Below, in pieces: positions 1-11,990 of a stretch of DNA of 64,000 bases. This stretch comes from Apus apus (Eukaryota; Chordata; Aves; Apodiformes; Apodidae). The DNA is taken from the NCBI RefSeq assembly GCF_020740795.1, contig NC_067285.1, forward strand, positions 112,655,008 to 112,719,007, read 5' to 3'. Position 1 is the stretch's first letter; every line of letters starts with the position of its first letter. The notes under the pieces were generated by a model. The model ran no database searches and was not told the DNA's origin. It worked only from the letters and a program-made list of their open reading frames with translations. A program made the translations under genes and the position numbers.

Positions 1-62
1 AACTTATGGGTGTCCCAAAAGAAGGGAAGCATGGGGAGCCACAGGGGGGGAAACGTGGAAGT

Positions 63-292
63 CACGGAATCCTAGACTTTTGGTTGGAAGGGACCTTCAA
101 GATCATCCAGTCCCAAACCCCCTGCATGGGCAGGGACACCTCCCACCAGCCCAGGTTGCTCCAAGCCCCATCCAACCTGCCCTTCAACACTGCCAGGGAT
201 GGGGCAGCCACAGCTTCCCTGGGCAACCTGGGCCAGGGTCTCACCTCCCTCACAGCAAAGAATTTCCTCCTAAGATCTCATCTGAAATTATT
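63..292 (-). mobile_element. CR1 LINE 3' fragment
   Basis: The sequence has the CR1 3' end in reverse complement: TTGGAAGGGACCTTCAAGAT, the CATGGGCAGGGACACCTCCC box, then TGGGCAACCTGGGCCAGGG and the AAAGAATTTCCTCCTAAGAT segment. The 3' tail lies at the low-coordinate end. It is 5'-truncated, as usual for CR1, and belongs to the abundant young group in this window. Confidence 0.93.
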
Positions 293-1591
293 TAGCAAAA
301 CTGGAGGGGATGAAACACTGGGATGCAGGAGCTTGACATCCTTGATGCCAAGGAACCTGGCTGAACAGCTGGTGGAAGTCCTTGCTGGTGCAGTGCACTG
401 CATCTGCTGCTGTTCCTGAAGCAGTAAGTGGAGGTAGCCATGGAGAGAAGGTGAGACCTCCACTTTCATCACTTGGCAGTGAAGATAACTGATGGTATTT
501 CCTTCAGGAAGGCAACTGGAGAGGGACACAGCTGTAACTCTTCAGATGTCACTGCTGGACTAGAGCCAAAGAGTCTCTCAGCTCTATGTGAGGTCCCAGC
601 TCATCTAATGGGAGTTTCTGCTTTACCAGTGAAGGGAAAAATGTCACATCCTGTCCCACCATGGGGTGAAACCCAGGGAGACCCAGGACAGAAACCAATG
701 AGCTGTGAGGTGAGGACCCTTTCTTTGGAGACCTGGCCCTTGCTTGGGGGCAGGCCCTCAGACAGATGCTCAGCTCTGCTTCCCCCTCCTTTGTGATCCC
801 ACGTTTGGGAGGTGAGTTTGCACCACAAACACAGATCAGGAGCAGCACCCTGTCCCCCCAGGCTCCTTTGTGCAAGGAACAGGTTGTCTGCACCTCTCGG
901 AGCAGGGAACTGTGGATAACTCCCCAAATGACTGTTGCCTGCCACTGCAGGAGGAGCTTGCTGATCCAGGTAGCATGCTGAGGAGGACCTGGAGGACAGG
1001 GATGCCACAGCAGGGTAGTCAGTAGCTTCAGCAGCACTGGTAGTGCTAGATGTGCTCCAGATGGGTCTCCTCCCACTTCAGCATAGACTCACTGAGTTCA
1101 TTTGTTATTTGTCCCAGAGGTGTTTTTTAGCAGTTGATGAGGATGGGGTCTGCAAGTCTCCTGAAGGACTGAAACATCTAGAGGTGGCCTGTTGGAAAGC
1201 CAGAGGAGCACAAGGAGGAGGGTGCCAGCTCTTTGCAGCATGGAGAGAGTGACTGTTTCTTCCCTTCCTCGAAGGACAACTCGGTGTGTGACATTACAAC
1301 TGCAGAGGGGAAAATCTTTGCTCTCCTGCTCTGCTTGCTGAGATGGTATTGGATTGTGTGATGGGTCACACCTATTGATCACAGCAGGCTAAAAAAGAAA
1401 CAGCCCATAAATAACTCCTGACACCCCCAGCTGTGCCAGAAATCCTGAACAAAAAGCTCTTGGGAAAGTTGCTGGTGGAGTCTCACTGCCCCTCTCCTCT
1501 GGAAAATGTTTGGGACAGGTTTGGTTTAAGCCAGATGACTGGGAAGCACTGAACTTTTTTGCAGGTGTTTTTGTAGCAGGGCTGAGTTATT
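293..1591. other. Unique intergenic sequence
   Basis: No repeat family, RNA gene or coding similarity recognised on either strand. Short open frames are not supported by any family resemblance. Confidence 0.7.
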
Positions 1592-1890
1592 ATCACAGAA
1601 TGGTTTGGGTTGGAAGGGACCTTCAAGATCATTTAGTTCCAACCCCCCTGCATGGACAGGGACACCTCCCACCAGCCCAGGCTGCTCCAAGCCCCATCCA
1701 ACCTGCCCTTCAACACTGCCAGGGATGGGGCAGCCACAGCTTCTCTGGGCAACCTGGGCCAGGCTCTCACCACCCTCACAGCAAAGAATTTCTTCCTAAG
1801 ATCTCACCTAAATCTCCCCTCTTCCAGTTTAAGTCCATTAACCTTTGTCCTATGTCATTCCTTACTCCAGCCCTTCCTGGAAGAGCATTA
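1592..1890 (-). mobile_element. CR1 LINE 3' fragment
   Basis: Starts with CACAGAATGGTTTGGGTTGG, the CR1 tail, and runs in reverse complement through the non-coding 3' region to the CTTTGTCCTATGTCATT segment. Same group as 63-292, with a few more bases at its 5' end. The right boundary is approximate. Confidence 0.93.
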
Positions 1891-4289
1891 CCAGCCCCTC
1901 TGGGATGGGACATTGCTCCTGATGTTCATCCCTGTGCTGTTCCCACGCCTCCTCCTTCCAACACCAAAACTGGCACGTGGGCAGATGGTTAAGACAAGAT
2001 GACTCTCCTGTTCCTTCAGCAAAGCTAGGCATTTCTTGAGCTGAATCTGGTCTTTGAATTCAGGAAACTGCATGATTTTGGCAAAAAAGAAAAAAAGTCC
2101 CTGTAATAAATGTGTGCCAGGGAGACAAAGAGGGGGGGAGATAATTTTTGGATTGTGCTTTCTTAAGGAAACTCAGCCCCAGGTGGTTCCAGGGAAGCAA
2201 AGCATGGTCCCTGCAGAGCAACCAGGCAGACATCTAGAGCTTCTGCCAAGAGGCAGTGATGGGCAGGGTGAGGAGGTTGCAAGAGATGCCCTGGGGAGCA
2301 GTGACATGTGTGACCCTGGGGCTGCAAACTATGGGGAAGGGGCAGGCAGACATAGAGCAAGAGCAGGTCAGTCACCATCCCCCCCAGCCCAGCCTGCTGC
2401 TGAGCAGGGCCAGGGCAGGAGGGGCAGCAGGAAATCCCCTGCATAAAGCACCTCTTGATGCTCCACCAGACCCCACATGCCCTTCGTGGACTGACTGCAG
2501 TGAGGGCCAGGTGAGAAGAGGAGGTGGCCAGGCACCAAGCCTCTCCTCCACCCTGACTCTTCCCTCTTTGCTCCCTCCCCCTTTTTCTTGTTTTTACAAG
2601 GCAGGGGGGGGGGGGAAAAAAAAAAAAAAGGAAAATGTTCCCCACATAAGGATGACTCGGCCAACAGGTGAAGTCAAGCATGATAGATTTCATTCTCCAG
2701 CTGGGGTCAGGCAGCAAATTGCCTGAGTGCTGCTGGCATGGAGATGGCTCTGCTGGGAGCTCCTGCCCAGGAGAGCCCCTGCGTGGCCCAGCCCTGCCCC
2801 TTCTGCAGGAGCAACCCCTGGGGCTGTTGGGGGGACTGGCCACAAGCAGAAAGAGGTTTTGAGAGAAACACCAGGGTGGTCACTCCTGACCTGGGGGGTG
2901 TTCTCCACTTTCTAAAGGGCCGGGGGGACGAGCTCGCTTGGCAGGTGAGTGATTCTCTGCTGCCAAGGGCTCTTCACTGGAGTTTGGGACATGCTGGGTC
3001 CTGCTTGCCCATGGCAGGAGGGACGAGGCAGAAAACGACTTTGCTCGAGCCGGAGAGGTCAGAAGGGAGCAAGGAGTTCCAGGTCCCTTCCAGGGTGTGG
3101 GGCTGGTGCTGAGAAAGCCCCATGAGACACCCAAGCCCTGACACGAACCCAAGAAATCAATCCATCCTGTTGCAAAGAGATGGAGAGTCAGGAAGGGAGG
3201 GGAAGGTTTATTTAGAGAACCACCCGTGGGCTGTCTGCCCACATCGGGCTTTTAGATGATGATCTGCACGTGCCATCTTTGGGGGTGGCTGGGGGATGGA
3301 GTCCACTATTATAAGCCCTGCAGCATCTCCAGTGAAGGCTGCTGAAGGCTGGGGAGGGCCTGATCCAGCAGGATCCCACCTCTAGTGTCAGCAAGGCTGA
3401 GTCTGGCCAAATCAGAGACAGCTCCACGGCAGGTCACCCTCTCTTCTGCCAGGGATGAAGCCTGGGAGCACCCAGCACTGATGAGAAGCATCAGCAGTTC
3501 CCAAGAAACTGGATCCTTCAAAGGGTTACCCAAGATTTCTAACATGCCCAGAAATCTGCACATGCCCTGAGCATCCTGTGCCAGGGCAGGCAGGGAAAAG
3601 ATGGGAGAAGGCTGTGCTGAAGAGAGGAATGGTCTGGAGAAGGAAGAGAGGTGAAGACTCACCTGCTCCTGAGCAGGGTGTAGCCTAAAACATCCTTGGG
3701 ATTACTGGTGATCTGGGCACTGAGTCCATTCCCTTTATGCTTCCCAGCCCTTCAGGCATGGCCAGCACCTGCCAGTGAGGTGAATCAGCACGGGACAATC
3801 CAGCTCTTTCCTTCTCCATTTCTGCCTCTGCTAAACATCCCCTGCTCTGGGGAAGGCTCTGTCCACAGACATTAGGGTGGATGGATCTCCTGTAGCAAAG
3901 GGCACTTGCAGGCTCCTTAACACAGGACTCAGCAAAGACATCTCTTCCTTGTACTGGGAGAGGATGTAAGACAGTGCTGGGTGTCCCAGGGGGTCCTGCT
4001 GCTGCCCCTCTTTATCTTCAGGGACTGAGACCTTGCTGTGGAGCAGTGTGGTCTGTCTTGTTGGAGCTCAAGTGTACTCTGCCATCCCAGCTACTCTGCA
4101 GCTCCTCTAACCACCCCGTGGCTGCTTGCTAGCTGGGCTGCAGCAGGGTGGGCTGAGATGTGAGGGCTGAGGGGCCATCAGGAATCAAGACAAGCCCAGC
4201 AGGGCCAAAGGATGTGCCACAGCAGGGCTGTGGGATGTGGGACCAGGAGCCCACCTAAACATGTCAGCCTCTCCTGGAAGACAGTTTTT
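1891..4289. other. Unique GC-rich intergenic sequence
   Basis: Apart from the homopurine tract at 2604-2635 nothing was recognised. An open frame of 226 codons on the minus strand (2163-2843) looks compositional, being rich in Pro, Ser and Cys with no domain. Confidence 0.65.
2604..2635 (+). repeat. Homopurine tract G12A14
   Basis: Twelve G, fourteen A, then GGAAAA without a break. It is a potential site of slippage or triplex formation and also a likely place for assembly length error. Confidence 0.95.
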
Positions 4290-4787
4290 GACACTATGCC
4301 CAGTTCTGGGGTTCTCAGCACAAGAAGGACGTGGAGCTCCTGGAGAGAGTCCAGAGGAGGCCACAAAGAGCTGCTGGAGCAGCTCTGGAGACAGGCTGGG
4401 AGAGTTGGGGTGTTCAGCCTGGAGAAGAGAAGGCTCCAGGGAGAACTTAGAGCAGCTTCCAGTGCCTGAAGGGGCTCCAGGAAAGCTGGGGAGGGACTTG
4501 GGACAAGGGCAGGGAGGGATGGGATGAGAGGGGATGGATTCAAACTGAAGGAGGGGAGACTTAAATTAGACATGAGGAAGAAATTCTTTGCTGTGAGGGT
4601 GGTGAGACCCTGGCCCAGATTGCCCAGAGAAGCTGTGGCTGCCCCATCCCTGGCAGTGTTGAAGGGCAGGTTGGATGGGGCTTGGAGCAGCCTGGGCTGC
4701 TGGGAGGTGTCCCTGGTCATGCAGGGGCTTGAATCTAGATAATCTTGAAGGCCCCTTCTAACCCAAACCAGTCTTGGATTCTATGAT
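4290..4787 (+). mobile_element. CR1 LINE fragment with end of ORF2
   Basis: Plus-strand copy beginning in the last part of ORF2 (CCAGTTCTGGGGTTCTCAGC, AAGAAGGACGTGGAGCTCCTGGAGAG) and running through the 3' region to GGATTCTATGATC. Indels and stops make it non-functional. Confidence 0.93.
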
Positions 4788-7670
4788 CTCTGTGTCTTGT
4801 CCATCTTCTCCCCTCACCCATGCACACTCCTGGCTCTCACAAAACCCAGCCCAGCTGGTGCAGAAACAGGGATTCCTGTTGTCAGAGGGATGGGGCAGGT
4901 CCAGGGCTGTGACATGGTGGTGCTGGGAGCTGCTCCTCCTTTCTCCTCTCAGCCTTGCAGCATCAGGAGCTGGAGAAATAATGCTGAAGGACCTGCTGGT
5001 CTCTCTTGAACCCAGCAAGAAAATACCTTCACTTCAAGGGCTAGTTTGCTACAGCCTCTTCTCATAGGACAGTAGAGATGGTTTTCCCACCTGGAGTTTA
5101 CCATGCCCTTGGGAAACCTCCCAGGAACTGCTTGGGATGGACGGGGGGAGGGGAGATCAGGGTCATTAGTGCAAAGAGCAATGAGGGCAGGAGGTCTCTC
5201 ATGCCTCAGCATCTTCATTGGGATGGGTTTCCCATCCTCCCTGTGCCCACTGACTCCTTCAGGCTCCAATCAAGGACACCCAGCTAATGGCTCTCCTGGC
5301 CAGGTGCTGTGCACCCTGCATCTCTTTAATTAAATGTCAAGATATTCAGGCTGGTTGTTTGGAAGAGCTCTGAGCTCAGAAAGCTCCCTGGAGAGCTCAG
5401 TTACCCTCTGGTGAGGAGCTGGGGGATGGGGGGAAGCTTCATGTAGGGAAAACTGCAGGGAAAACAGGGGTTCCAGACACATGTGGTTGAAGGCACTGCC
5501 TTCATTTGGACTTGACTGTGCCCAGACCTGTGCTGGGCTGCACTTCCCACCCCACCAGGCTGTGGAAACCAGTGCATGCCATGATGTCTCCTGAATGCTG
5601 GAGAAAACCCAACTCTCAGGTTTCTCATGTGATAAAACCGTTACGTCCCCGGGGTTGAGCTCAGAAAGCAGCACCATTAAGACTAATCACTGCTTATGGC
5701 CAGCCTGCATCTGGTGGGAATAGTTTGGGTTGTTTATTGGTAAAGATCTAGGAAATCTGGCCACCTCCATCTCCAAAGTGATGGCCAGTCCTGGGGCATC
5801 ACCCCAGGGGAAGCCAGACCCATCCTGCCTTATTTCTGGATGCCTCAAGGGCCAGAAGGGTTTTCATGCAGCAAAGTCCTGCCTGGCACGACCCTGGAGA
5901 GGTTTGGGTAGATGCTACCAGCCTTTGTTGATTCTCCATACCAAGTCCTCTGAAGCCACCTCCCTTCCTGCCTGCCTCCCTGGTCAAGGTGCCCTTGTGA
6001 CAGGCACAGTGACCGATGTGGAGAGATGCCCAGTGTGCTTCCTGCAGCTGATGGAGGGCTGGGTGCTGCCAAAGGAGGCACTTGGATGTCTCTGCACAGT
6101 TTGTCCTCCCAAGGAGGCTTGGACGTGAAGGAGGAGAAGAGGCAGCACAGCAGGAAGCAGCAGGTGGGACAGAGCTGGAGGTAGGACATGCTCATCATCT
6201 TCCCATGGCCCAGTGCCAACCATAAATGCACAGAGCTCCTGCCCTAGGCCACCACCTTGGGTCAACCTCACCTGCCCTTTGCCTCACTGCTTCAGCCTCA
6301 GACCTGGCCAGGGGCTGTGCTGCACCTGGGAAAGGCTTCTGCTAATCCTGATAATCTGGCAACATAGATCTTGCAGAGATGACAGAAGGATTCTGGAGTT
6401 GCCCTGGTAGCATGTGAGGTATTTTTGTCAGCTTCTGGGGAGCCCACAACACAAGCCAGCTTGGAAAACAGAGACAGTTAGTGTTCCAAAATAACCATAA
6501 TTTCTCCTGGAAAGCATTGTAGCCAGCTTCTCAGATGGCAATATCAAGGGCAGGTTGGATGGGGCTTGGAGCAACCTGGGCTGGTGGGAGGTGTCCCTGC
6601 CCATGCAGGGGGTTGGGACTGGATGGTCTTGAAGGTCCCTTCCAACCCAAAGCAGTCTGGGATTTCCTGATTCCATGATTCTATGATATGCACAAGCAAC
6701 TGACTCCAGCCCTGGAATCCCCTCCACCTCCCTAGGCTACAGTGGGAGTTGACACACTCCACATAGACCAAAGTTAGGGAGCTGTGACCTCCACCAGATC
6801 CCCAGCGCTCCAAGCACGGCCCAGTGATCCCAGCATGAACCTGGGGATGGGAGATCCTGGACTATCTGTTGTGTTCTCCATACTGGCTCCCAGTTCTGGG
6901 GTTGCAATTCTGAGGCTTTCCCACCTGCCCTTCCAGGTGCCTCTACCTGGACAGAAGAGCCAAGACACAGCTCAGAGGAGACTGGAGAGAAGCATGTCCA
7001 AGCTTTGGTGATGCCCTTCAAAATTGTAGTGCTTTAAGAGAAACGTTTCAGCTTTTAGAAGCTGCTTGGGTAGGATGCCAGAAGGAGCTGGGACACTGAC
7101 TGGACTCCCAAAACCAGTGTGGTGATCTCACCTCAGTGAAAAGCCAGAAGCTCCCCCAGCTCAGAGGTCCTCACCTTCCCCCTCCTGGGATGCTCAGCCA
7201 TGTGTGGCCTTGATGAAGCTGCTCTTCCTCCTCAGTGTGTCTTGGGGGGCTTGGCTGTCTGGGAGGCATCAGAATACAGTTCCTCTGGTGGGATCTCATT
7301 ATGTGATGAGCTGAACATCTGGACTAAAACAGATCAAATAGTCACTAAATCCTAAATAAGCCTGAGAGCTCAGCAGCAGCCATATGCTTCCTACTGACAA
7401 GCTCAGCAAAACCCTCTCCTTGCCATCAGCTCACACCACGTGCAGTGTTTCATCTCCTCCAACCCAGCCCTGTGGCAAACCTTCCTGCTTCTCCTTTCCA
7501 GCCCTCCTTGCTCCAGCCATCCTCTGATCCAGCAGCCTGAAGTTCTTCTTAGGCTGGGATCTCTGAGGGGACACATCAGAGCTGAGCTCTGTTAACTACA
7601 AAATGGGTGGGCACTCACCCCACTGGGCAAAGGATTTGTTGACAGTAATTAAAGGAATATTACTAATAAT
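4788..7670. other. Unique intergenic sequence around one CR1 tip
   Basis: Except for the CR1 tip at 6545-6688 there is no supported feature. Open frames below 140 codons, none resembling a known protein. Confidence 0.65.
6545..6688 (+). mobile_element. CR1 LINE 3' tip
   Basis: A 144-bp, strongly 5'-truncated copy from AAGGGCAGGTTGGATGGGGC to the tail CCATGATTCTATGATATG. Confidence 0.92.
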
Positions 7671-8036
7671 AAGGCTCTGGGGGGACCTTAGAGCACCTTC
7701 CAGTGCCTGAAGGGGCTCCAGGAAAGCTGGGGAGGGGCTTGGGACAAGGGCAGGGAGTGATGGGATGAGGGGGAACAGTTTTAAGCTGAAAGAGGGGAGA
7801 TTTAGATGAGATATTAGGAAGAAATCTTTGCTGTGAGGGTGGTGAGACCCTGGCCCAGGTTGCCCAGAGAAGCTGTGGCTGCCCCATCCCTGGCAGTGTT
7901 GAAGGGCAGGTTGGATGGGGCTTGGAGCAACCTGGGCTGGTGGGAGGTGTCCCTGCCCATGCAGGGGGTTTGGGACTGGATGATCTTGAAGGTCCCTTCC
8001 AACCCAAAGCAGTCTGGGATCCTATGACTCTATGAG
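7671..8036 (+). mobile_element. CR1 LINE 3' fragment
   Basis: Plus-strand copy from AAGGCTCTGGGGGGACCTTAG to CCTATGACTCTATGAG. A short deletion relative to other copies occurs near GAAGAAATCTTTGC. Young group. Confidence 0.93.
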
Positions 8037-9313
8037 TGTTTGCCAGCCCAGGTATGAAAACAGCCCCTGTGACCCTCAACAGGGCAACACTCCCACCCTG
8101 AGCACTCCCAGCAAAAAATCTGGAGCTGCTGGTGGCTTGCCACGATGAGGAAGGGTGAGCCCAGCACCAGAGATGGTCAGAGGTACATGTGTAACAATCC
8201 TAATTGCATTAGTAACGGGAATTAGCAGTAATTGGGTAATTTGGACGCTCTGTGTTGGGCTCAGAGCTCACAACAACCACTTGGTTTGTTGTGATTCAGT
8301 TGTTAATGAGACTAATGTTAAATTCCCTGCTCTGTGAACAAGGTTTTCTCCCTTTTTGTCTGCTGCAAAATTTTGACTGTAACACTTTGAAGATAATAAT
8401 CTGGAAATGGCACTGGCTGATGTGCATGGAAGAATCAGGACAGACCCATGACCCAGCTTGGCTGGAGAAATTTTCCCTCCTGCTCTGCCTCCTTCCCCCT
8501 CCCAGGACTCAGTTTGAGGGAGAGGAGGATGGTGGTGGCTGAGCCATGTTGGACCAACCATCTCTCATCTATTAATAACGAGATCAAACGGGAGCACGGA
8601 GGTGTCCCCCTGGTGTTCCCTTCCCTCCACCATCCCTGGACGTGGTGGCCCCAGGACATGACTGAAGGTGAAGGACACACATGGCAGCCCATCTGCAATA
8701 CCTCACGGGGGCCAAATCCTGCTGGGGGAGATCCAAGGGCCCAATTCAGCCTTGCTGGTGCCTCCTTGGCAGAGAGAAGGACCCAGATACCCTACTCTGG
8801 AATTCACAGACTGAAGGAACCACCTCTCTCTTTGCAGGGACCTCTCCCCATCTTCCCATTATTATTTTTTTTTTGCAGAAAAGACTATTTTTTTTGGGGG
8901 GGAGGGAAGCAGAAAGGGCTGGTTGTGCCATGACAGTGTGGATCCAGGGCACTCCTTTGCCTTCTGGGGGAGACCTCAGGATTTTGCAGGCTGATCTCCC
9001 AGTTCTTTTGGAGGGGAAAGGAGGGGGGATGGCAGGAGAGGAAATGACATCCATGGGGAACTGCTGACCAAGGAGCCCCTCTAGGCTTTCTTGAAGCTGC
9101 AAATGCCTTCCTCCCCCCCCCCCACCCCCCTTGCCCTGCCTGCTTCTCTTTTTGCATCCTGGGAAAAGAATAAATAAGGATTAAAAAATAAAGAAAAAGG
9201 GAATTTGGGGGCAGGGAAGGCTGGGGGAGGAGGGGGGGGATGCTCTCCCCACCCTGCTGCTCCTGCCTTGGGTCCTGTCAGCTTGTGGGTTCCTTTCCTT
9301 GATGCTGGGTGAT
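8037..9313. other. Intergenic sequence with homopolymer tracts
   Basis: T-runs at about 8866-8875 and 8889-8897, a G-run directly after the second, and the C-run and purine tract listed separately. No coding similarity seen. Confidence 0.65.
9107..9241. repeat. C-run and facing G-rich purine tract
   Basis: A C-rich run (about 9110-9130) is followed 90 bases on by an A-rich then G-rich purine stretch (9161-9241) ending in GGGGGAGGAGGGGGGGG. The two ends are roughly complementary. Confidence 0.8.
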
Positions 9314-9400
9314 GAATCCCAGAATCAATCACAGAACCACCAAGGCTGGAAAAGACCTTGAAGATCATCAAGCCCAGCCTAGCGCTCTCGCCATCCCAAG
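9314..9400 (-). mobile_element. Short CR1 tail, older subfamily
   Basis: AATCAATCACAGAACCACCAAGGCTGGAAAAGACCTTGAAGATCATCAAGCCCAGCC resembles (in reverse complement, read here in pieces) an older CR1 tail. The similarity fades after about 90 bp, so the right edge is uncertain. Confidence 0.65.
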
Positions 9401-9633
9401 CTGGTTTGGGGTCAAAGCCACCTTCTCTCAGGGCACAGTCGCCCTGTTTGTTTATCAGGATTTTCTGACACTACTTACGTGTTCAGGGGAGCCTTCTTCA
9501 TCATTTTGGTGGGTCAGTCCCTGGCTGGGATCCTGTTTGCTTCCACTGGATATGTAACCGTTCGATAAGCTCCTCACGCACACACAGAGATTATGTGTTG
9601 AAAATACCACTTTGCTGTAAAAGTTTTCAAAGC

Positions 9634-9648
9634 GTGTGTGTGTGTGTG
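9634..9648 (+). repeat. Short (GT)n microsatellite
   Basis: Fifteen bases of alternating G and T, uninterrupted. Confidence 0.9.
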
Positions 9649-9800
9649 GGGAAAGCTGGAGATGTAAATGTACCTGGTCAGTAAAGAGAAAGAGAAAAAA
9701 AGGCTGTTATGGTTTGGGATGGAGAGAGAGCCTGAAGCCTTTCCCATACAGGGTCGACGAGGTGGGTGTGAGTGAGGGGCCAAGGGCACAGCCCTTGGGG

Positions 9801-9862
9801 GTGAGAGGTGTGGATGGTGCTGTTGTGCTCAGTGAGAGGTGTGGATGGTGCTGTTGTGCTCA
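9801..9862 (+). repeat. Perfect tandem duplication of 31 bp
   Basis: The 31-base unit GTGAGAGGTG...GTTGTGCTCA at 9801-9831 is repeated without change at 9832-9862. A third partial start (GTC) differs. Identity of the two copies implies a recent event. Confidence 0.95.
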
Positions 9863-9954
9863 GTCTCTCCATCACAGTCAATTTCAGTGAGAAACAGGCT
9901 TTTTTTGGAGGCCAGTTCTCCACAATGACCCGATGCCACCGCATCTCCAGACCA

Positions 9955-10140
9955 CGGCACCAAGTGCCACCTCCAGCCTTTCCCTGAACACCTCCAGGGA
10001 TGGTGACTCCACCACTTCCCTGGGCAGTCCCTCCCAATGTCTGGTCACCCTTTCCATGAGGAAGTGCTTCCTGATATCCCACCTAACCCTCCCCTGGTGC
10101 AGCTTCAGGGCAGGCTCTCTTGTCTTGTCGTTAGTTGTCT
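9955..10140 (-). mobile_element. CR1 fragment lacking its 3' tip
   Basis: AAGTGCCACCTCCAGCCTTT, ACACCTCCAGGGATGGTGAC and GCTTCCTGATATCCCACCTA are internal CR1 3'-region segments in reverse complement. The usual tail is absent, so the copy is broken at both ends. Older subfamily. Confidence 0.75.
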
Positions 10141-10432
10141 GGAAAAAGATCCCAGTGTCCACCTGACTCCAACCTCCCTTGGGGGGGGGTGGGGGGTATG
10201 TGAGAAATGGGACCTTGGTGAGACAGGGTTAGGAAAAAAAGCCTCCAGGCTCTTGGTGTTGAAGGATCACCCTGGGAATGGGGCTGGGCAGTGCTGGAGG
10301 GCAGGAGCATTGCTGGGCTCCTGTGGTTTGCAGATTTTGGGTGATGGGCTGGGGGAAACATGCCCAACAGCTGAGGGTGAAAGGTCCCTGTTCAGCCTCC
10401 TTGTGGCTCAAATACAAGCAGGGCTGTCCCTT

Positions 10433-10890
10433 CATCCCCAGGCTCTCCTTCTCCATCCCCTTCTCCATCCCCCATCTCCACCTCCATCCCCAGCCTCTTT
10501 CTCTATTCCCAGCCTCTCCTCCATCCCTAGCCTCTCCTTTTCCATCCCCAGACTCTCTTCTCAATCCCCAGCCTCCTCTTCTTCATCCCCAGCTTTCCCT
10601 CCTCCATCCCCAGCCTCTCCTCCATCCTCAGCCTCTCCTCCATCCCCAGCCTCCCCTTCTTCATCTCCAGCCCCTCCTTCTTCATCCCCAGCCTTCCCTC
10701 CTTCATCCCCAGCCTCCCCTTCTTCATCCTCAGCCTTCCCTTCTCCATCCTCAGGCTCTCCTTCTCCATCCCCAGCCTCTCCTTCTCCATCCCCAGCCTC
10801 TCTTCTCCATCCCCAGCCTCTCCTCCATCCCAAGCCTCCCCTTCTTCACCTCCAACCTCCACTGCTCCATCCCCAGCCTCCCATCTCCAT
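10433..10890 (+). repeat. Pyrimidine-rich minisatellite
   Basis: About 23 imperfect units built on CAGCCTCTCCTCCATCCC, mostly 18 or 21 bp. The plus strand is almost entirely C and T with spaced A and G. Unit lengths are multiples of three, which keeps reading frames open on both strands (357 codons in one plus-strand frame). The encoded repeats are Ser/Pro or His/Pro/Leu-rich and not credible proteins. Confidence 0.93.
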
Positions 10891-11471
10891 CTGCTCTCCC
10901 CATGCTTGGGAGAAGCTTGCTGTTGGCTGTCACACACTGTGCTGCCATAACCCAGAGGTGGCTCCACCAACCCCACAGGACCCTGAGCTCTGTGCTGAGG
11001 GGCTCAGCTCAGCAGCAACCCTCTTCTTCCAAACCTGGAGACAGGAGGAGAAGGAGGGGAGTCCCTGTGTTTCCCTTTCATGGCCAGATTCAGGGATGGG
11101 GGGAACCTGACAACACCTTCTGCAGAAAAAAGACCTGATTTCTGCCCCCTGCACCAAGAAGAAGACACAGGGCAAAGGACATGACCCAGTTTTTGATGCT
11201 CAATGCTTCCCCTGCAAGACCAGCCCCCCTGGCTTCCTCTGCCTCCTGCTTCTTGGCCAAGCAGCCGGGCTGGGCTGGGCTGCTGCCTTCCTGGGGCTGA
11301 AGAGCTCATCCCCATGGGATGGAGGGAAAACGTGACCCTGCAGCTTTGTCAGGGGCCCAGATGTGCTGCTGAGGCAGCTGCTAAGGGTGTGATTCCCGGA
11401 AAGCAGCTGCTCCCTGCACGGGCTGCGCTGGGGAGGGGGCTGTGGAGGGACCCCCTCCCGCGGGGGGTGGA

Positions 11472-11990
11472 CAATCAGAGAACTGTTTTGGTTGGAAAAG
11501 ACTTTTCAGATCATCAGGTCCAACCCTTCCCCCAGCCCTGCCAAGGCCACCACTGCCCCATGTCCCTCAGCACCACATCTACAGGGCTTGGAAACCCCTC
11601 CAGGGATGGGGACTCCCCCCCTGCCCTGGGCAGCCTGGGCCAGGGAATGACAGACCTTTTGGGGAAGAAATTATTCCTAATATCCAGTCTAAACCTCCCC
11701 TGGCACAACTTGAGTCCATTTCCTCTTGTCCCATCCCTTGTTCCTGGGGAGCAGAGCCCGACCCCCCTGGCTCCAACCTCCTCTCAGGAGCTGCAGAGCC
11801 AGCAGGTCTCCCCTCAGCCTCCTTTGCTCCAGGCTGGACACCCCCAGCTCCCTCAGCTGCTCCTGCTCAGGCTGGTGCTCCAGCCCCTTCCCCAGCTCCC
11901 TTGCCCTTCTCTGGACACACTCCAGCCCCTCCGTGTCCTTCTTGTCCTGAGGGGCCCAGAGCTGAGCCCAGTTTCCAGGCCACAGGGGGC
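11472..11990 (-). mobile_element. CR1 LINE, second subfamily
   Basis: Reverse-complement copy starting CAATCAGAGAACTGTTTTGG, with the subfamily marker CCCTCAGCACCACATCTACA, followed by the 3' region and the end of ORF2 (CTCAGCTGCTCCTGCTCAGG, CTTGTCCTGAGGGGCCCAGA). Closest relatives in the window are 19983-20514 and 15201-15462. The right edge is approximate. Confidence 0.92.

Noticed and set aside
2163..2843. Minus-strand open frame of 226 codons in unique DNA
   Set aside because: Low-complexity Pro/Ser/Cys composition in GC-rich DNA, a long opposite-strand open frame, and no recognisable domain or splice sites.
10037..11138. Long open frames of 357 and 286 codons on the plus strand
   Set aside because: They run through the minisatellite, where 18- and 21-bp units avoid stops in several frames on both strands. 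No domain, no splice context.
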